Positions 13,015 to 13,631 of a stretch of 13,631 nucleotides of DNA are shown piece by piece; position 1 is the stretch's first letter; each line of letters opens with the position of its first letter. The notes beneath the pieces are model-generated. The model was given only the letters and a program-made list of their open reading frames with translations. It did not search any database and was not told the DNA's origin. Source of the stretch: Candidatus Helarchaeota archaeon. Lineage in GTDB: Archaea > Asgardarchaeota > Lokiarchaeia > Helarchaeales > HEL-GB-A. The position numbers and the translations under genes are program-made. Location of the stretch: assembly GCA_013375405.1 (NCBI GenBank), contig JABXJU010000114.1:1-13631 (forward strand), given 5' to 3'.

Positions 13015-13631
13015 TTAAATTTCCTGTAGTTTTTCTTTTAATTTTTTCTTCCTGGCTTCCCATTTCTTTTTATTTTTTATTTGAGAGAGGGGTCTCTTTC
13101 GTAAGGCACGTTCCTCTTTCATGATCTTGGCCACAGCTTTGTAATCCGCTCGTAATAACATCTGGCGAATTTCCTCGCGAGAGAGGTGGGGGTCGACGTA
13201 GAGCATGTATTTTGCGTGGTGTTGAAAATACCGCGCACCCGTTGCCGTTCCTTGCGTCCGTCTTATGGTGTGTTTAACATTCTTAAACGTCATTTCTTGG
13301 GCGTTGTTCGTATTATTCGCGTGATTAATATCTCGATACTGGAATAAGGATTCGCCTCGGTCATGGACAAAGGAACAAAGTTGCTCGATATAGAATTTCT
13401 CTGCATCACATGTGACCAACCCCGCCTTTAAGCGCGCTTCCAGCATATCTGCAAAAGTTACTAGCTTCGCCAGCCCTTCTTGGCTGGGTTCCTCATGCGC
13501 CTCAAAAATTCGCTTTAACTCCTTTTGGTAGCCTTGGAGTCTTAATAAATCTTCGTAATCTTGTTTGAAGTCATTTAAGATGGCTTTTACCTCTTTCATC
13601 AGAACCTTCAATCGCTGCTTCTCTATTTTAT
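13015..13631 (-). CDS. DDE-type transposase, C-terminal part, cut by window edge
   Basis: The frame is open from the window edge (13631) to the TAA at 13015, so the N-terminal part is missing. A TTG at 13611 is only an internal Leu codon, not a convincing start. The signature is ANNTNNAQEMTFKNVKHTIRR: TNN followed by Glu and FKNVKHTIRR is the common C-terminal block of DDE transposases, the Glu being the third catalytic acid. It is followed by a helical tail and a very basic end (KKKWEARKKKLKEKLQ). Upstream residues are mostly helical (DYEDLLRLQGYQKELKRIF). GC content is higher than the flanking genes. The two catalytic Asp residues, terminal inverted repeats and target duplications would lie outside the window, so family and intactness cannot be judged. 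Confidence 0.68.
   Translation of the reverse strand, partial: KIEKQRLKVLMKEVKAILNDFKQDYEDLLRLQGYQKELKRIFEAHEEPSQEGLAKLVTFADMLEARLKAGLVTCDAEKFYIEQLCSFVHDRGESLFQYRDINHANNTNNAQEMTFKNVKHTIRRTQGTATGARYFQHHAKYMLYVDPHLSREEIRQMLLRADYKAVAKIMKEERALRKRPLSQIKNKKKWEARKKKLKEKLQEI

Noticed and set aside
13015..13611. TTG at 13611 as start of a complete 198-aa protein
   Set aside because: The frame continues open to the window edge and the sequence matches only the C-terminal block of a transposase, so the gene is partial.
1..13631. CRISPR arrays, tRNA or rRNA genes
   Set aside because: No regularly spaced repeats, no tRNA-like T-loop or acceptor pattern and no rRNA-like stretch was seen on either strand by eye; almost all sequence is accounted for by protein-coding genes.

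Overview
This window looks like archaeal chromosome from an AT-rich genome. Support comes from TATA-like boxes about 25-40 nt upstream of several starts, oligo-T tracts after several stops, a mixture of SD-led and probably leaderless genes, an F420-type (deazaflavin) flavin/deazaflavin oxidoreductase-like protein and a dodecin. The mix of archaeal and bacterial-looking metabolic genes would suit an Asgard-type archaeon, but no lineage marker is present, so this is inference only.

Layout. The left edge (1-178) cuts a minus-strand gene that starts with a four-cysteine zinc-ribbon, possibly a transposase. A small basic ORF (223-477), an unrecognised 263-residue protein (659-1450), a free-standing transthyretin/CarboxypepD-like beta-sandwich protein (1587-1967) and an aspartokinase-type kinase (2074-3468) follow, all on the minus strand. 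A dodecin gene (3622-3834, plus strand) diverges from the kinase. Next is a tight five-gene minus-strand operon, transcribed from 9401 down to 3904: alpha/beta hydrolase fused to a degenerate CPBP membrane domain, then a GHKL (Hsp90-like) ATPase fused to a HExxH metallopeptidase-like domain, then a DUF998-like membrane protein, an F420/deazaflavin nitroreductase-family protein and a PIG-L/LmbE deacetylase. Spacings are only 13, 3, 25 and 21 nt. Upstream lies a DUF1015-GNAT pair (11451 to 9500). A thiolase (11626-12939, plus strand) diverges from it. The right edge (13015-13631) cuts the C-terminal part of a DDE-type transposase on the minus strand.

How the genes may work together. The five-gene operon is the most unusual part. 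It combines an exported or membrane-anchored hydrolase, a second membrane protein, a cytoplasmic ATPase-protease fusion, a redox enzyme and a de-N-acetylase. This could be a membrane-lipid, glycolipid or envelope-protein processing module, but no substrate can be read from the sequence. The kinase has lost several normally conserved substrate-site residues. The dodecin lacks the usual flavin-stacking tryptophan. Thiolase and transposase are visibly more GC-rich than their neighbours. Both window edges fall in genes that are, or may be, transposases, as is common where assemblies break at repeated elements.
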